From Chitinophagaceae bacterium (lineage in GTDB: Bacteria > Bacteroidota > Bacteroidia > Chitinophagales > Chitinophagaceae): a stretch of 64,000 nucleotides of DNA. Of this stretch, positions 7,306 through 16,242 are shown piece after piece; the first letter of the stretch is position 1, and every line of letters starts with the position of its first letter. The DNA is taken from contig JAFKGQ010000022.1 in the NCBI GenBank assembly GCA_017307755.1, forward strand, positions 1 through 64,000, given 5' to 3'. Position numbers and translations under genes: made by a program. The notes under the pieces were generated by a model. The model ran no database searches, was not told the origin of the DNA, and saw only the letters and a program-made list of their open reading frames with translations.

Positions 7306-7452
7306 ATGAAGATACTTTGGTGTTGGCGATGTCAAATGGAGGTTCCTATGCTCGAAGGTGAGGAGGCGAAAAAGTGTGGTAAACCATACAGAACGAATAA
7401 AGCCAGTTTTTGCGCAGCTTGTGGAAACAAACGAAATACAAATTCTATTTGA
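7306..7452 (+). CDS. Mini zinc-ribbon protein
   Basis: A 48-residue open frame beginning 10 bp after the phosphatase-like gene, on the same strand. It has two CxxC knuckles, CWRC at residues 6-9 and CAAC at 36-39, giving a four-cysteine zinc ribbon. The opening MKILWCWRCQMEVPML resembles the start of a longer Bacteroidota protein I recall, while the end (RTNKASFCAACGNKR) resembles its tail. It may therefore be an internally shortened copy. The close spacing suggests co-transcription with the phosphatase. Function is unknown. Confidence 0.5.
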   Translation: MKILWCWRCQMEVPMLEGEEAKKCGKPYRTNKASFCAACGNKRNTNSI

Positions 7453-7797
7453 TTGTCAATTTCTTAATGTAGAAAGTTTTTCGAGATTAGATAGAATCCG
7501 GTTCGAAAACTGTATCCGTTGTATTCCAAATTTTACGGAAAAGAGCATTGATCGTTTGCCTTTTGTAGGACACGTCGCCATCGTGGTATAGTTGGTGAAG
7601 GTTGGAGACGGCGGTGGTGGGGGACCGTCGAGTACGTCCTGTACCTGATAAAACAGGTTTCCGGATATTCATAGGGTTACGGATCAACTGCCGAAATTTA
7701 ACCTTTTGACTGTGAAAGCCTTCTTTTGGCCCATTTTCTATATCTGCTTCTTATATTTACTCATATAACAACGATAACAGGCAATTAAATAGCCAAC
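7453..7797. other. Intergenic stretch with gene remnants
   Basis: About 345 bp with no intact gene. On the minus strand a short segment near 7624-7668 resembles a serine recombinase. The remainder of that strand is open in changing frames, as in a decayed gene. The last 100 bp lead into the S41 peptidase gene and are AT-rich. Confidence 0.4.
7624..7668 (-). pseudogene. Scrap resembling a serine recombinase
   Basis: Read leftward, one frame gives ISGNLFYQVQDVLDG. The phrase (ISxxLF)YxVQDVLDG is characteristic of the central recombinase domain of large serine site-specific recombinases, just before their zinc ribbon. Stop codons and frame changes flank it, so only a scar would remain. If correct, it could be the remains of the integrase of the mobilisable element to the left. 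The match is short and could be chance. Confidence 0.3.
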
Positions 7798-9291
7798 ATG
7801 AAATTTATCTACCTGCTTATTTCCTCGATATTGTCAATAGGCGCACTGTCATAAAAAACAGCAAGCGTGGACACCTCCACTACCAAACAATATTCAATCA
7901 CGGCGTTGCAAGAAGACTTTTCGATTTTCAGAAAGACTTTGGAAACTATCTATCCGAGCCTGTATCGCTATTCCGATTCGGTTAATATCACTGCTTATTT
8001 GGACAAGCAATTTGAACTGCTCAACAGGCCGATGGGCGAAACAGAGTTTTATAAAATCATTGCACTCAATTGTGCCCGCCTAAAGGATGAACACCTGATC
8101 GCCAAACCTTCGACCGGCTATTTTACGGAGCAGTATTTCAACAAGATCAAGGGTTTCCCTTTTACCTTCAAGATCATCAATCGCCGGCTTTATATCTTAA
8201 AGAGTGCCTTCAATCCATCTCCCATTAAACCAGGTTCGGAGCTTATTTCGATCAATGGCCGGTCAATGGAAGAGATCTTGAACCTGTTGCTCCCCGCCAT
8301 CCCCGCCGATGGCTATATCCAAACGTTCAGGCTTCGTCACCTGGAAGATTACTCGACTACCCAAGAGCAGAGTCTATTTGATATGATGTATCCCTTTTTT
8401 GTGGAACAGGCGACTTCGTTTCGCCTGGAGTACATCCTTGTGGATGAACCATCCATCAAACAAACCGTGGTGGTTGATGGTTTGACGAGGGCGGCATATA
8501 AAAATTTTTATAAGGAAAGACTGGTTCTTGACACACCGCTTACGTTTAGGTATTTAAAGCCAGACGTGGCGTATTTAAAGATCAGCTCTTTTCTGGGATG
8601 GCATCGACGGATCTTCAAGCAAAATTTCGATTCATTGTATTCGGCTGTTTTTAACGAACTCAGGATTAAAAAAATACCTCATCTTATTTTAGACTTGAGA
8701 AACAATGAGGGTGGAGACAATGCCGGTGAGACACTGATCGCTTATTTATTGCAAAAACCCTATCGACACTTTGATCACCTCGAGAAGAGATATGTTGGCT
8801 TACCCGCGGTAAGTAATTATTTAGAGGACGGGAAAGACCTCTATCTGGCCGACTCTATTTTTTATAGAAACGCAATTGGCAATTATCAGATCAAGAAGGA
8901 ATACTACCAAAGTTGGACACCACTTTTGCTGGAGCAACAGCCCAGGGACAATCATTTCGATGGACAATTGACCGTACTTGCCAACGGTGCTTCGGGATCG
9001 ATGGCTGCCGTCGTCTGTAGTTTCCTGAAATCGAACCAGCGTGCTGTCTTTGTCGGCGAAGAAACCGGGGGAGCAATGGAAGGCCCCACTTCAAGGTCTT
9101 TTGCAAAATTGACGTTGCCCAACAGCCATATCAGCATTGCCGTGCCTTTAACCAAAACGGTTAATGCCGTAACCTATACAAAAGGAAGGGGTGTAATTCC
9201 GGATTATTGGATCGAGCCTACCATTGAAGACCTGCTTCATGGCGTGGACACAGAATTGAACTTCGCTCTAAAACTGGTTGATCAAAAATAA
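7798..9291 (+). pseudogene. S41-family peptidase interrupted by one in-frame stop
   Basis: An ATG at 7798 opens a signal peptide (MKFIYLLISSILSIGALS) that runs into TAA at 7852-7854. The same frame then continues for 479 codons to 9291. A single change of CAA to TAA would explain the break at the expected signal-peptide end. The body shows S41 features: a substrate-binding domain with LRNNEGGDNAGETLIAYLL, then the nucleophile region NGASGSMAAVVCSFL and FVGEETGGAMEG. Translation from the GTG at 7867 would give a complete peptidase without a signal peptide, probably mislocalised. A sequencing error or a true null allele are both possible. Confidence 0.75.
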
Positions 9292-9400
9292 TCAGGGTTG
9301 ACCCGCCCGGGGAAAAGGAGGTGCATAGTTGACGGCACAAATCTTCTAAATTATCTGCTGAGAAGGGGCCGGTAAAGTGAAGTTTCCAAGTGCCTCGTTT

Positions 9401-9850
9401 TTAGCGCCCCTGCAAGGGCTCGACCCTTGGACTCGCTGAATTGTTTGTTGCATTGATCATTGCTTCTGCCAGTATCATGTATGCCTCTGTCCAGGCAGCC
9501 TTAAGTTCATTATTCCAATCAGCCCCAAGCGCCTGTTGTAATGTCCAGATCAGTGCATTTCCTACATTCGCATAGTCCTCGGTATGTACGCCGTATGCTA
9601 CATGTCGCATGGCAAGCTTTTTCACCTCATAGATAATATCATCCAGCTTGTTTAGTTTGCTTATAACATAACCAAGCATCGACAGAAGCTTTTTTGATTG
9701 TTCTTCTATACTTGTATTTCGGAACATGATTTTTAAATGCGGTGCAATCTCAAAAAGGTTGTTGTAAAACTTGCTTCCTACAGTTAAGGTGTCCATAGCT
9801 GCAACCTTTGACCAGCTGCTTTGTACAAGCTCGATTTGTCTTGTTGTCAT
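9401..9850 (-). CDS. Single-domain globin
   Basis: A 149-residue protein from the ATG at 9850; an in-frame start 11 codons upstream lacks support. It begins MTTRQIELVQSSWSKVAAM, the usual first helix of bacterial single-domain globins. The proximal-histidine region is LAMRHVAYGV, followed by DYANVGNALIWTLQQALG. LFEIAPHLKIMFRNT gives the CD-region phenylalanine segment. Related proteins bind oxygen or nitric oxide through heme. No reductase domain is attached, so it is not a full flavohemoglobin. Confidence 0.88.
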   Translation of the reverse strand: MTTRQIELVQSSWSKVAAMDTLTVGSKFYNNLFEIAPHLKIMFRNTSIEEQSKKLLSMLGYVISKLNKLDDIIYEVKKLAMRHVAYGVHTEDYANVGNALIWTLQQALGADWNNELKAAWTEAYMILAEAMINATNNSASPRVEPLQGR

Positions 9851-10120
9851 AAATATTCGTATTGGTTTAACTAATGATTTCAAGGGGGTAAAAGTGGCAA
9901 ATTTTAACAGGGAGAAAATGCCTGATTAGGCAGAGGGGTTAAAATGATGGTAACAGGAGGAAATGAATGAGAATTTGCCATAGGGACCTTCGACCCCGCA
10001 GAATCTCATAGAGAATGCCATTAAGCACCGATGGGGCAGCTTCGAATTGCTCTTTACATACGGTATGCGAACAACTCGTCGAACACGATGAAATTATAAC
10101 CTTTAAGTTTGTTCTGTCCG

Positions 10121-12547
10121 TTAAATAATATCAATCGGCTGGTGAATGGAAAGAAGAGCAGCTGATACAGGAACATCATTAATGAGCCCGGGAAAATTGT
10201 CTATATCGAATTTTACCTTGATCGAATTTTTAATACGAGACGACTCTACAGGCTCATCCCATCTATTTTGCCGCCCGGCCTCTTCTTCTTTTTTATAATG
10301 TCGTAAATCACGGCTACCGGGGTCCAACGTCAGACGGGCCAGAAGATAACTAATTGTAGATTCGGCTCCCTGATTCAGGTTTACACTGTATTCTTCCAGA
10401 CCGTCATAACACCCACCGGTACGTGGATTATAAATGATCTGATGCAGATGATTATTGCCTAAGAACCAATCAAAGGCTGTCTTCATTTTATTTCCATACT
10501 CTTCCTCTTTAAATACAGTATAGAATTGCTTTAATGCGAGGATGGTATAGGCTACATCAATAGGCTGTTCACCACCGGTGGCCATTGAATCGAGCACCCG
10601 ATCTCTATATAACCAACCTTTATTTGAGATTACTTTTATGCTATTTTTTAAAAATATCTTAGCCAAAAGAAAATCAAAGGACGACCTCGAAATTTCCTTA
10701 TATATAGGATCGTCGGTCGCAAGCCATGCACACAATAAAGCTTCAGGCAAAAGGCTGTTTGCATAGGTAATGTAACTTTCGAACCATCGCCACTCGCTGC
10801 TTGTCTCGTGGTGATACATTTGGGCCAGCCGATTTGCAAGCTCTTTTATTAGTGATGAAATATGAATAGATCTATTCCCGGCGTTATAATAATACAAACC
10901 CTTTACTGCAAATGCCATTGCCCTTGTTGAATAAATCCTGTTTATATTAGGCAAAGCGGCCTGCATGATTGATTCTGCATCACGTACAAGCGCCTCAGGT
11001 AATATATCTTTTATAAAAAGAAAATAACCAAGCGCCCAAATAGCCCTTCCATTGGAATCTTCAAGATTGGTGGAATTATTCTGTTTTGTAAACTCCTTCT
11101 TTTCGTTTACATAGTTCAGAAAGTTGCCGCTATCCTGCTGGCAGTATTTAATAAATCGAAGATAGATAGTTATATACTTCAAATCATTTTCATCCCTGGT
11201 CAACTCAAAATGCCGGCACATTGCAATTAATGCACGTGCATTGTCATCTAATGTATACCCGGAGTCAATATCGGGATTGTTCAATTTGGAGAACTGTATT
11301 ATCCCGACATCCGTTGTCATTTTTTTTATATAACTCATGTTGATGGCAGGTAAATTATACCGCAACTGAATTTCTCCCTCGCATATTTTTTCAAACAACA
11401 TGACATGGGCAATCGCAGAATTCTCCCAGGCTGTTGAGGCCATACGGTGCAACCCGTTTGAGCCAATGCTCCTTCTCAATTCTTCATTTTTCAATAAACT
11501 CGATATTACCTGACCTAGTTGCTGTGAGTTCTCGAAATCAAAAATAATCCCGGCATCACCCTTTAATACTTCACGCGCATGAGGGATTGGGGTAGAAATG
11601 ACCGGGCACCCACAACTGATGGCATAAGAAAACGTCCCACTCACGGCCTGGTTGGGATCTTTGGAAGTAAACAGGTAAATATCCGTGAGCTGTAAATATT
11701 CCAACAAATCTGAAAGAGGTAAAAAATGATTAATAAACCGCACATGAGATTGCAACTTCAACTCCATAACCATACCTTCCAGCATGTTTCTGTATTTTTC
11801 TCCTTCCTGTTTTATTACGGATGGGTGTGTTTTGCCAATGATAAGGAATAGTACTTCGGGGTTTAATTCCAATACTGCAGGCAATGCCTTCAAAGTGGTT
11901 TCTATATTTTTCCCTGAGCTTAACAATCCAAATGTGGAAAGAACTTTTTTGCCTTGCAGTTGATACTTTTCTTTCAGGACCTGTTTGTCTATATGCGGAA
12001 CTAAGTGTGTACCATGGGAGATAACTGTAATTTTATTGTTCTGTGCCTCATAATCCTTAATCAGAATGTCCGCCGAAGAAGCTGTCATGACGATAATAGA
12101 ATCAGCGAGATTGCATATGTTTTTTACATTTTTCTTCAGTAACTCATTGGGGTGCGGCAGCACAGTATGAAAGGCAATAATAACAGGCTTGGTCAGTATA
12201 TTCATGAATTGTATAAATTCCGCTTCCTTTTTATCAAAGAGCCCAAATTCATGCTGAATCAGTACTATCCGAATAGCTGAATTGGCATTGATTTTTTTTG
12301 CCAGGCTGGTAAACCCACCCGGCTGATCAACATCCAGCATATATTTTATTTCATCGGTATAGATATGTTTTTCAATCGCCGACTCCAGAGGACATACTGT
12401 TAAAGTAAATGAATTGCTAAATTGATTATCAAGCGCTTTTAGCAAATCCTGTGAATAAGTGGCAATACCACATTCCCTGGGTGGATAAGTGGTAATGAAT
12501 AAAATTTCCGGCAACGTATTCTTCCTGGGATGTATTTTATTTGTCAT
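10121..12547 (-). CDS. GT4 glycosyltransferase fused to an alpha/alpha-barrel domain
   Basis: An 808-residue two-part protein. Residues 1 to ~395 are a GT-B glycosyltransferase of family GT4: TTYPPRECGIATYSQDLLKA at the N-terminus, QHEFGLFDKKEAEF, STFGLLSSGKNIETTLKALP and AISCGCPVISTPIPHAREVL in the nucleotide-sugar site. Residues ~420-760 are helical with repeated SGYTLDDNARALIAM and DSNGRAIWALGYF motifs, resembling an (alpha/alpha)6 toroid of glycosidase type. There is no signal peptide. The start overlaps the GH130 gene by 11 bp, so the two are translated together. They probably make or remodel a mannose-containing glycan; the sugar is inferred from the GH130 partner. Confidence 0.8.
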   Translation of the reverse strand: MTNKIHPRKNTLPEILFITTYPPRECGIATYSQDLLKALDNQFSNSFTLTVCPLESAIEKHIYTDEIKYMLDVDQPGGFTSLAKKINANSAIRIVLIQHEFGLFDKKEAEFIQFMNILTKPVIIAFHTVLPHPNELLKKNVKNICNLADSIIVMTASSADILIKDYEAQNNKITVISHGTHLVPHIDKQVLKEKYQLQGKKVLSTFGLLSSGKNIETTLKALPAVLELNPEVLFLIIGKTHPSVIKQEGEKYRNMLEGMVMELKLQSHVRFINHFLPLSDLLEYLQLTDIYLFTSKDPNQAVSGTFSYAISCGCPVISTPIPHAREVLKGDAGIIFDFENSQQLGQVISSLLKNEELRRSIGSNGLHRMASTAWENSAIAHVMLFEKICEGEIQLRYNLPAINMSYIKKMTTDVGIIQFSKLNNPDIDSGYTLDDNARALIAMCRHFELTRDENDLKYITIYLRFIKYCQQDSGNFLNYVNEKKEFTKQNNSTNLEDSNGRAIWALGYFLFIKDILPEALVRDAESIMQAALPNINRIYSTRAMAFAVKGLYYYNAGNRSIHISSLIKELANRLAQMYHHETSSEWRWFESYITYANSLLPEALLCAWLATDDPIYKEISRSSFDFLLAKIFLKNSIKVISNKGWLYRDRVLDSMATGGEQPIDVAYTILALKQFYTVFKEEEYGNKMKTAFDWFLGNNHLHQIIYNPRTGGCYDGLEEYSVNLNQGAESTISYLLARLTLDPGSRDLRHYKKEEEAGRQNRWDEPVESSRIKNSIKVKFDIDNFPGLINDVPVSAALLSIHQPIDII

Positions 12548-13580
12548 GATCGTTTTTATTAAGTATTAATTCTTCAATTAATGCAGAAATGCTGACAGAG
12601 GCGCATGCAATTTGTTCGTCGGCCGCGCCATAATATATGTATAGCGTATCTTCGGATAGAATGGCACCGGTGGGAAAGCAGACATTGTCCACTTCTCCCC
12701 TCAATTCCCAATCATATTCCGGCTTAAACAAGGCATATGGAAGGCGAGCAATTTCTTTTTGGGGGTTTTGAAGATCAAGCAAAGCCGCACAGGCAGAATA
12801 AACATATCCTTTTATGGTGTCGTGTACACCATGATAAATCAATAGCCACCCTTGCTCGGTTTCGATAGGAGGGCACCCTCCTCCTATATAGCTCACTTCA
12901 TGCTGATACTTTGGTGAAAGCAATATACTTTCACCAAAACGAAGAAAATAGTTCATCCAGAACTCATTAGTAAGCTCGTTCAAATCATTTACGGCGACGA
13001 TTTGGATATCGGGACGCACACGATGAAGAAAACACAATTTGCCGTTGATCCTCCTGGGAAAGAAAATCACATTCTTATCCCAAATAAATGTTTCCTTCTC
13101 CTTATCTTCATGGATTCCGCCATGAATATTATACCGAAGGTATTTTTTATCAATAGCACCTTTCGATTCGGCCAGTTGGCTAAACTCACTGTAACCCATC
13201 CTAGGCACTATCAGCCCTACCTTGTCAAAATCCTTTAGATTTTTTGATACAGCCAAAGCTCCCAATGCATTTACTCCGTCATAGGCAGTGTAGGTGAGAT
13301 AGTACAGATCCCCGATCTTTGTAATCCTGGGGTCCTCTATCCCATGCGATTCATAGCCAAACTCACGGAAAAGAACAGGTCTGGTTGATCGTTCTTCAAC
13401 TATTAAAGGCTGTTTTAATTTGCAATACCCGACACTGGAGTAATTGCCTTTCCCAACCGCCCTATAAAATAGATGAATACCGTCCTCGTCAGCTATTACC
13501 GCCGGGTTTAATACACCTTCGCTCTCAAATTCCAAGGCGGTTTTTTTTAATACAACCCCTTCTTTTTTAACTTTAATCAT
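12537..13580 (-). CDS. GH130-family glycosidase or phosphorylase
   Basis: A 347-residue five-bladed beta-propeller enzyme. Recognisable pieces are NPAVIADEDGIHLFYRAVGK, SHGIEDPRITKIGDLYYLTY (with the catalytic-site aspartate region of GH130) and GGGCPPIETEQGWLLIYHGV. GH130 enzymes act on beta-mannosides by phosphorolysis or hydrolysis. Cytoplasmic, as no signal peptide is present. It is the first gene of a two-gene leftward unit with the GT4 fusion (11-bp overlap). An 8-bp inverted repeat TCCTGCCG/CGGCAGGA lies 44-75 bp upstream of the start. Phosphorylase versus hydrolase activity is not decided here. Confidence 0.85.
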   Translation of the reverse strand: MIKVKKEGVVLKKTALEFESEGVLNPAVIADEDGIHLFYRAVGKGNYSSVGYCKLKQPLIVEERSTRPVLFREFGYESHGIEDPRITKIGDLYYLTYTAYDGVNALGALAVSKNLKDFDKVGLIVPRMGYSEFSQLAESKGAIDKKYLRYNIHGGIHEDKEKETFIWDKNVIFFPRRINGKLCFLHRVRPDIQIVAVNDLNELTNEFWMNYFLRFGESILLSPKYQHEVSYIGGGCPPIETEQGWLLIYHGVHDTIKGYVYSACAALLDLQNPQKEIARLPYALFKPEYDWELRGEVDNVCFPTGAILSEDTLYIYYGAADEQIACASVSISALIEELILNKNDHDK

Positions 13581-13623
13581 ATCTTAAAATGGTAAGAATT
13601 TTCTCTTTAAATAGGTTTCCGGT

Positions 13624-13655
13624 TCCTGCCGGAAAATTGCATTATTACGGCAGGA
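13624..13655. repeat. 8-bp inverted repeat upstream of the GH130/GT4 pair
   Basis: TCCTGCCG (13624-13631) and CGGCAGGA (13648-13655) are exact inverted copies 16 bp apart, in the promoter region of the leftward GH130 gene. The centre-to-centre distance of 24 bp suits a dimeric regulator, but no regulator gene is adjacent. Confidence 0.35.
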
Positions 13656-13762
13656 TTCAAATAGTGATTCAATATGCCCTGTAAAAAGCGTTTCTGAAGA
13701 GGATAATCAGCACTCCTTTCGTTGATTAGCTGGAACTCCTCTTTAATAAGGGGAAGACTAAA

Positions 13763-13789
13763 AACCACCAGCGCGACATACTGGTGGTT
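13763..13789 (-). terminator. Terminator after the fasciclin gene
   Basis: Read leftward, AACCACCAG (13789-13781) pairs with CTGGTGGTT (13771-13763) around a nine-base loop, with T residues following. It starts 21 bp after the fasciclin stop codon and isolates that gene from the GH130/GT4 unit. Confidence 0.7.
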
Positions 13790-13809
13790 AAAACAGACAC
13801 TAATGAAGT

Positions 13810-14220
13810 TTATTTAAATGGTAGAACCCTGTCAAGGGCATGTATTACGCCGTTGGATGCTTCCAAATCCCGGCCCTGAATTCGTGCACCGTCGATATCG
13901 ACATGGCCATCAGCCACTTTTACGGCAAGCTCTTTTTCTCCAAGGGTCTTTAATTTCTTCCCATGTGTGAGGTCTTTGAATGCCGTCTTTCCTTTTACGA
14001 CATAATTATTCATTATGCCTGCCAACTTTGCTTTGTTCTCAGGTTTTAGCAACTCCTGCCATTCACCTGTGTGTAATTTGCCAAATGCAATGTCTGTCGG
14101 AGCAAAGACGGTATAAGGCCCTCCTTTGCTTAAAAGTTCTTCCAGACCCGCCGCCCTCATGCCTTTCCCAACAGAAACCAGATTTTTTTCTGAGGTAACA
14201 ACTTCCACAATGTTTGACAT
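13810..14220 (-). CDS. Fasciclin (FAS1) domain protein
   Basis: A 136-residue protein that is one FAS1 domain. The H1 motif is GPYTVFAPTDIAFGKL and the closing motif is ASNGVIHALDRVLPF. There is no signal peptide or lipobox, unlike most secreted fasciclin proteins, so it appears cytoplasmic or exported by another route. It is a single-gene unit with its own terminator. FAS1 domains usually mediate adhesion or carbohydrate contact; the role here is unknown. Confidence 0.88.
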   Translation of the reverse strand: MSNIVEVVTSEKNLVSVGKGMRAAGLEELLSKGGPYTVFAPTDIAFGKLHTGEWQELLKPENKAKLAGIMNNYVVKGKTAFKDLTHGKKLKTLGEKELAVKVADGHVDIDGARIQGRDLEASNGVIHALDRVLPFK

Positions 14221-14490
14221 TTTGTTTTATTTATCTGCAGATAGAATAACCTGCATTCCTGTAATGTAGTTCTATTCCGGGACTATCCTCTTTTTATTTT
14301 CGAGATTAGGGGGATAAATCACGTATGGTTGATAAGTTTAACAATTCTATATTCCACACCGTTGGCTTAATCAGCTAGATATTTATGGGTCAGCACCATT
14401 CGGCAAGTTTGGGCAGCGAAATACAGCGAAAGCTTTCAGTTTGGGTTCGAACTGAGGGCTTTTTAGTTCGAGAGATTAAAGTTAAAACAA

Positions 14491-14928
14491 CTATGGAGCT
14501 ACTAACTCATTAAAAGAAATCGAAAATGGTTCCCCATACATTTTTTGGTAATCTTTAAGGAAGTGTTCATATGCATTCTTTGCTAGCGAATGCCTGCCTA
14601 TATAAGCAAGGCTTTTACATTTAATACGAAGGGCGTCTTCGTTGACGGTATCAAAATGAAAAATCGCATTTGAAATTCTTACCATAAGATCAATGTCCTT
14701 TTCCGGATCCAACAGTCTGCTCAAATGAACGAGCTCGTCAATGACTTTGTTGGAAATATCGGATCTTATATTCTCAAGCCAATCATATTCTACATGGTTT
14801 TAAAAACTACCCCTACTAATGATAGTAAAGATCTTCTTTGTTTTTTGATAAATATCCTTTTGCTCATTTGATACAGTCTCAAAGAACTCAATTAAATCCA
14901 CCGAAATCTCATAAGGGGCGTATTCCAT
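14491..14928 (-). pseudogene. Remnant of a regulator with a BTAD-like C-terminal domain
   Basis: Reading leftward from the ATG at 14928, a 42-codon frame (MEYAPYEISVDLIEFFETVS onward) ends at TAA (14802-14800). The same frame continues as NHVEYDWLENIRSDISNKVI and then LMVRISNAIFHFDTVNEDAL and AKNAYEHFLKDYQKMYGEPF to the TAG at 14491. The helical repeats with VNEDALRIKCKSLAYIGR resemble the C-terminal BTAD/TPR-like part of large Bacteroidota transcriptional regulators. Another stop lies just upstream of 14928, so the N-terminal DNA-binding part is absent. This is a decayed gene tail. Confidence 0.55.
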
Positions 14929-15139
14929 TTTCCATTTACCTGAACTCTTTATGATAGTACATTTGAGTTATGATTATTAAGAAAGAGGGAAAACTCATCT
15001 GTGGAGGAAGTTCTTTAATCACTAATCATCATGCAGCAGACAGAACATTACAGTTTAATTTCGTCATGTGACTGCGCTATACTGTTCAATTCCATTTTTT
15101 TTGTTTAAATTTCAGATTATTGATTAAACCTATTTTAAG

Positions 15140-16021
15140 ATGAAACGGGTTATTATTCTAATTTTTTTATCGGCATGTGAATTGTTCACTTTCGGGCAGA
15201 ATCACTTGATCTTAAGTGATAAAAGAACAGGATTGAAATTATCCGTTATAAATAAAGATTATCCGTTATTAAAATTGCTTTTACCAAATCAACCTGATAC
15301 AGAAAGAGGAATTGAAATTGAATTTCCCGAACATGTAACTGGGTTAAACCGGCAAAATCGTACGAGTCAACATTTGTATCTGGTTTCTCTCGGCAAAATG
15401 AATAAAAGAACCGCACCTGTTTGGAAAATAAGTCATAACGCGCTTACCTATGAATCAATATTCAATGATGGCATGAAATTAATTGCTAAGGTTACACTTG
15501 ATACTACCGGTCTTGAATATAGTTATACATTTACCAATCAGACAAATACAGTTTATGAACATTTGCAGGCTGTTACTTGTGTCAAGCTTTATTCCGAATT
15601 CTCCGATACACTATTGGAAAGATTTTATATTCATGATAAAAACGGCTTTGAGTTGTTAGCTGCTGAAACACCTGAAAGGCTGACTATGCCATTAAACAAA
15701 TGGTTACCCTGCCGTTATCTGGTTTCATATACTTGGCCTATACCCAATACCAGAGTTCAAAAAGATGAGGATGGAATAACCAGATATTACAAGTCTACTA
15801 AAGCTGACAAGCCATTCATCGCCACTCTATCTCACGATAAGAAATGGGTAGCTGCCACCTATACTGCCCAGACAGGAAATATGTGGAGCAACCCTGAACG
15901 GTCGTGTCAGCATGCTGATCCCGAGATGACCATAGCTCCGCATGAGACGAAAATGCTTACATTAAAAACTTTCGTTTATAAAGGCCCCTTAGACAAGATT
16001 TTAAAATACATAACAAATTAG
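15140..16021 (+). CDS. Secreted protein of unknown function
   Basis: A 293-residue protein with an N-terminal signal peptide (KRVIILIFLSACELFTFGQ) and a mature part rich in predicted beta strands. No catalytic motif is recognised. The aromatic and polar pattern (LEYSYTFTNQTNTVYEHLQA, KWLPCRYLVSYTWPIPNTRV) suggests a beta-sandwich like those of sugar-binding or mutarotase-type folds, but this is only an impression. It stands alone between a pseudogene and a glycosyltransferase. Confidence 0.65.
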   Translation: MKRVIILIFLSACELFTFGQNHLILSDKRTGLKLSVINKDYPLLKLLLPNQPDTERGIEIEFPEHVTGLNRQNRTSQHLYLVSLGKMNKRTAPVWKISHNALTYESIFNDGMKLIAKVTLDTTGLEYSYTFTNQTNTVYEHLQAVTCVKLYSEFSDTLLERFYIHDKNGFELLAAETPERLTMPLNKWLPCRYLVSYTWPIPNTRVQKDEDGITRYYKSTKADKPFIATLSHDKKWVAATYTAQTGNMWSNPERSCQHADPEMTIAPHETKMLTLKTFVYKGPLDKILKYITN

Positions 16022-16242
16022 AGAACGGATACACTCAACAATAGGTGCTAGCCCGGATGGATACCATAAGTCAAATATTTGTCCCCAAAAATAAACCATC
16101 CCGTGTAGCGACGCAGGGGTGATGGTGACAAAGATGGGGGGATTGCGCCCTCGCAGGGACTTAAAACAGCAGGAGGACACCGATTTTGCGCCTTTCGTCA
16201 AAATCTCCCATGAGTCTACCCCGATCTTTTTATCTTTTTCCC

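Noticed and set aside
9851..10120. Leftward reading with a phrase like LNGILYEILRG that recalls IS4/IS5 transposases
   Set aside because: The similarity is a few residues long and is flanked by stops; not enough to call a remnant.
16022..16242. Open frames on both strands before the GT39-like gene
   Set aside because: No motif or start supports a gene, and the rightward frame merges with the upstream extension of the glycosyltransferase.
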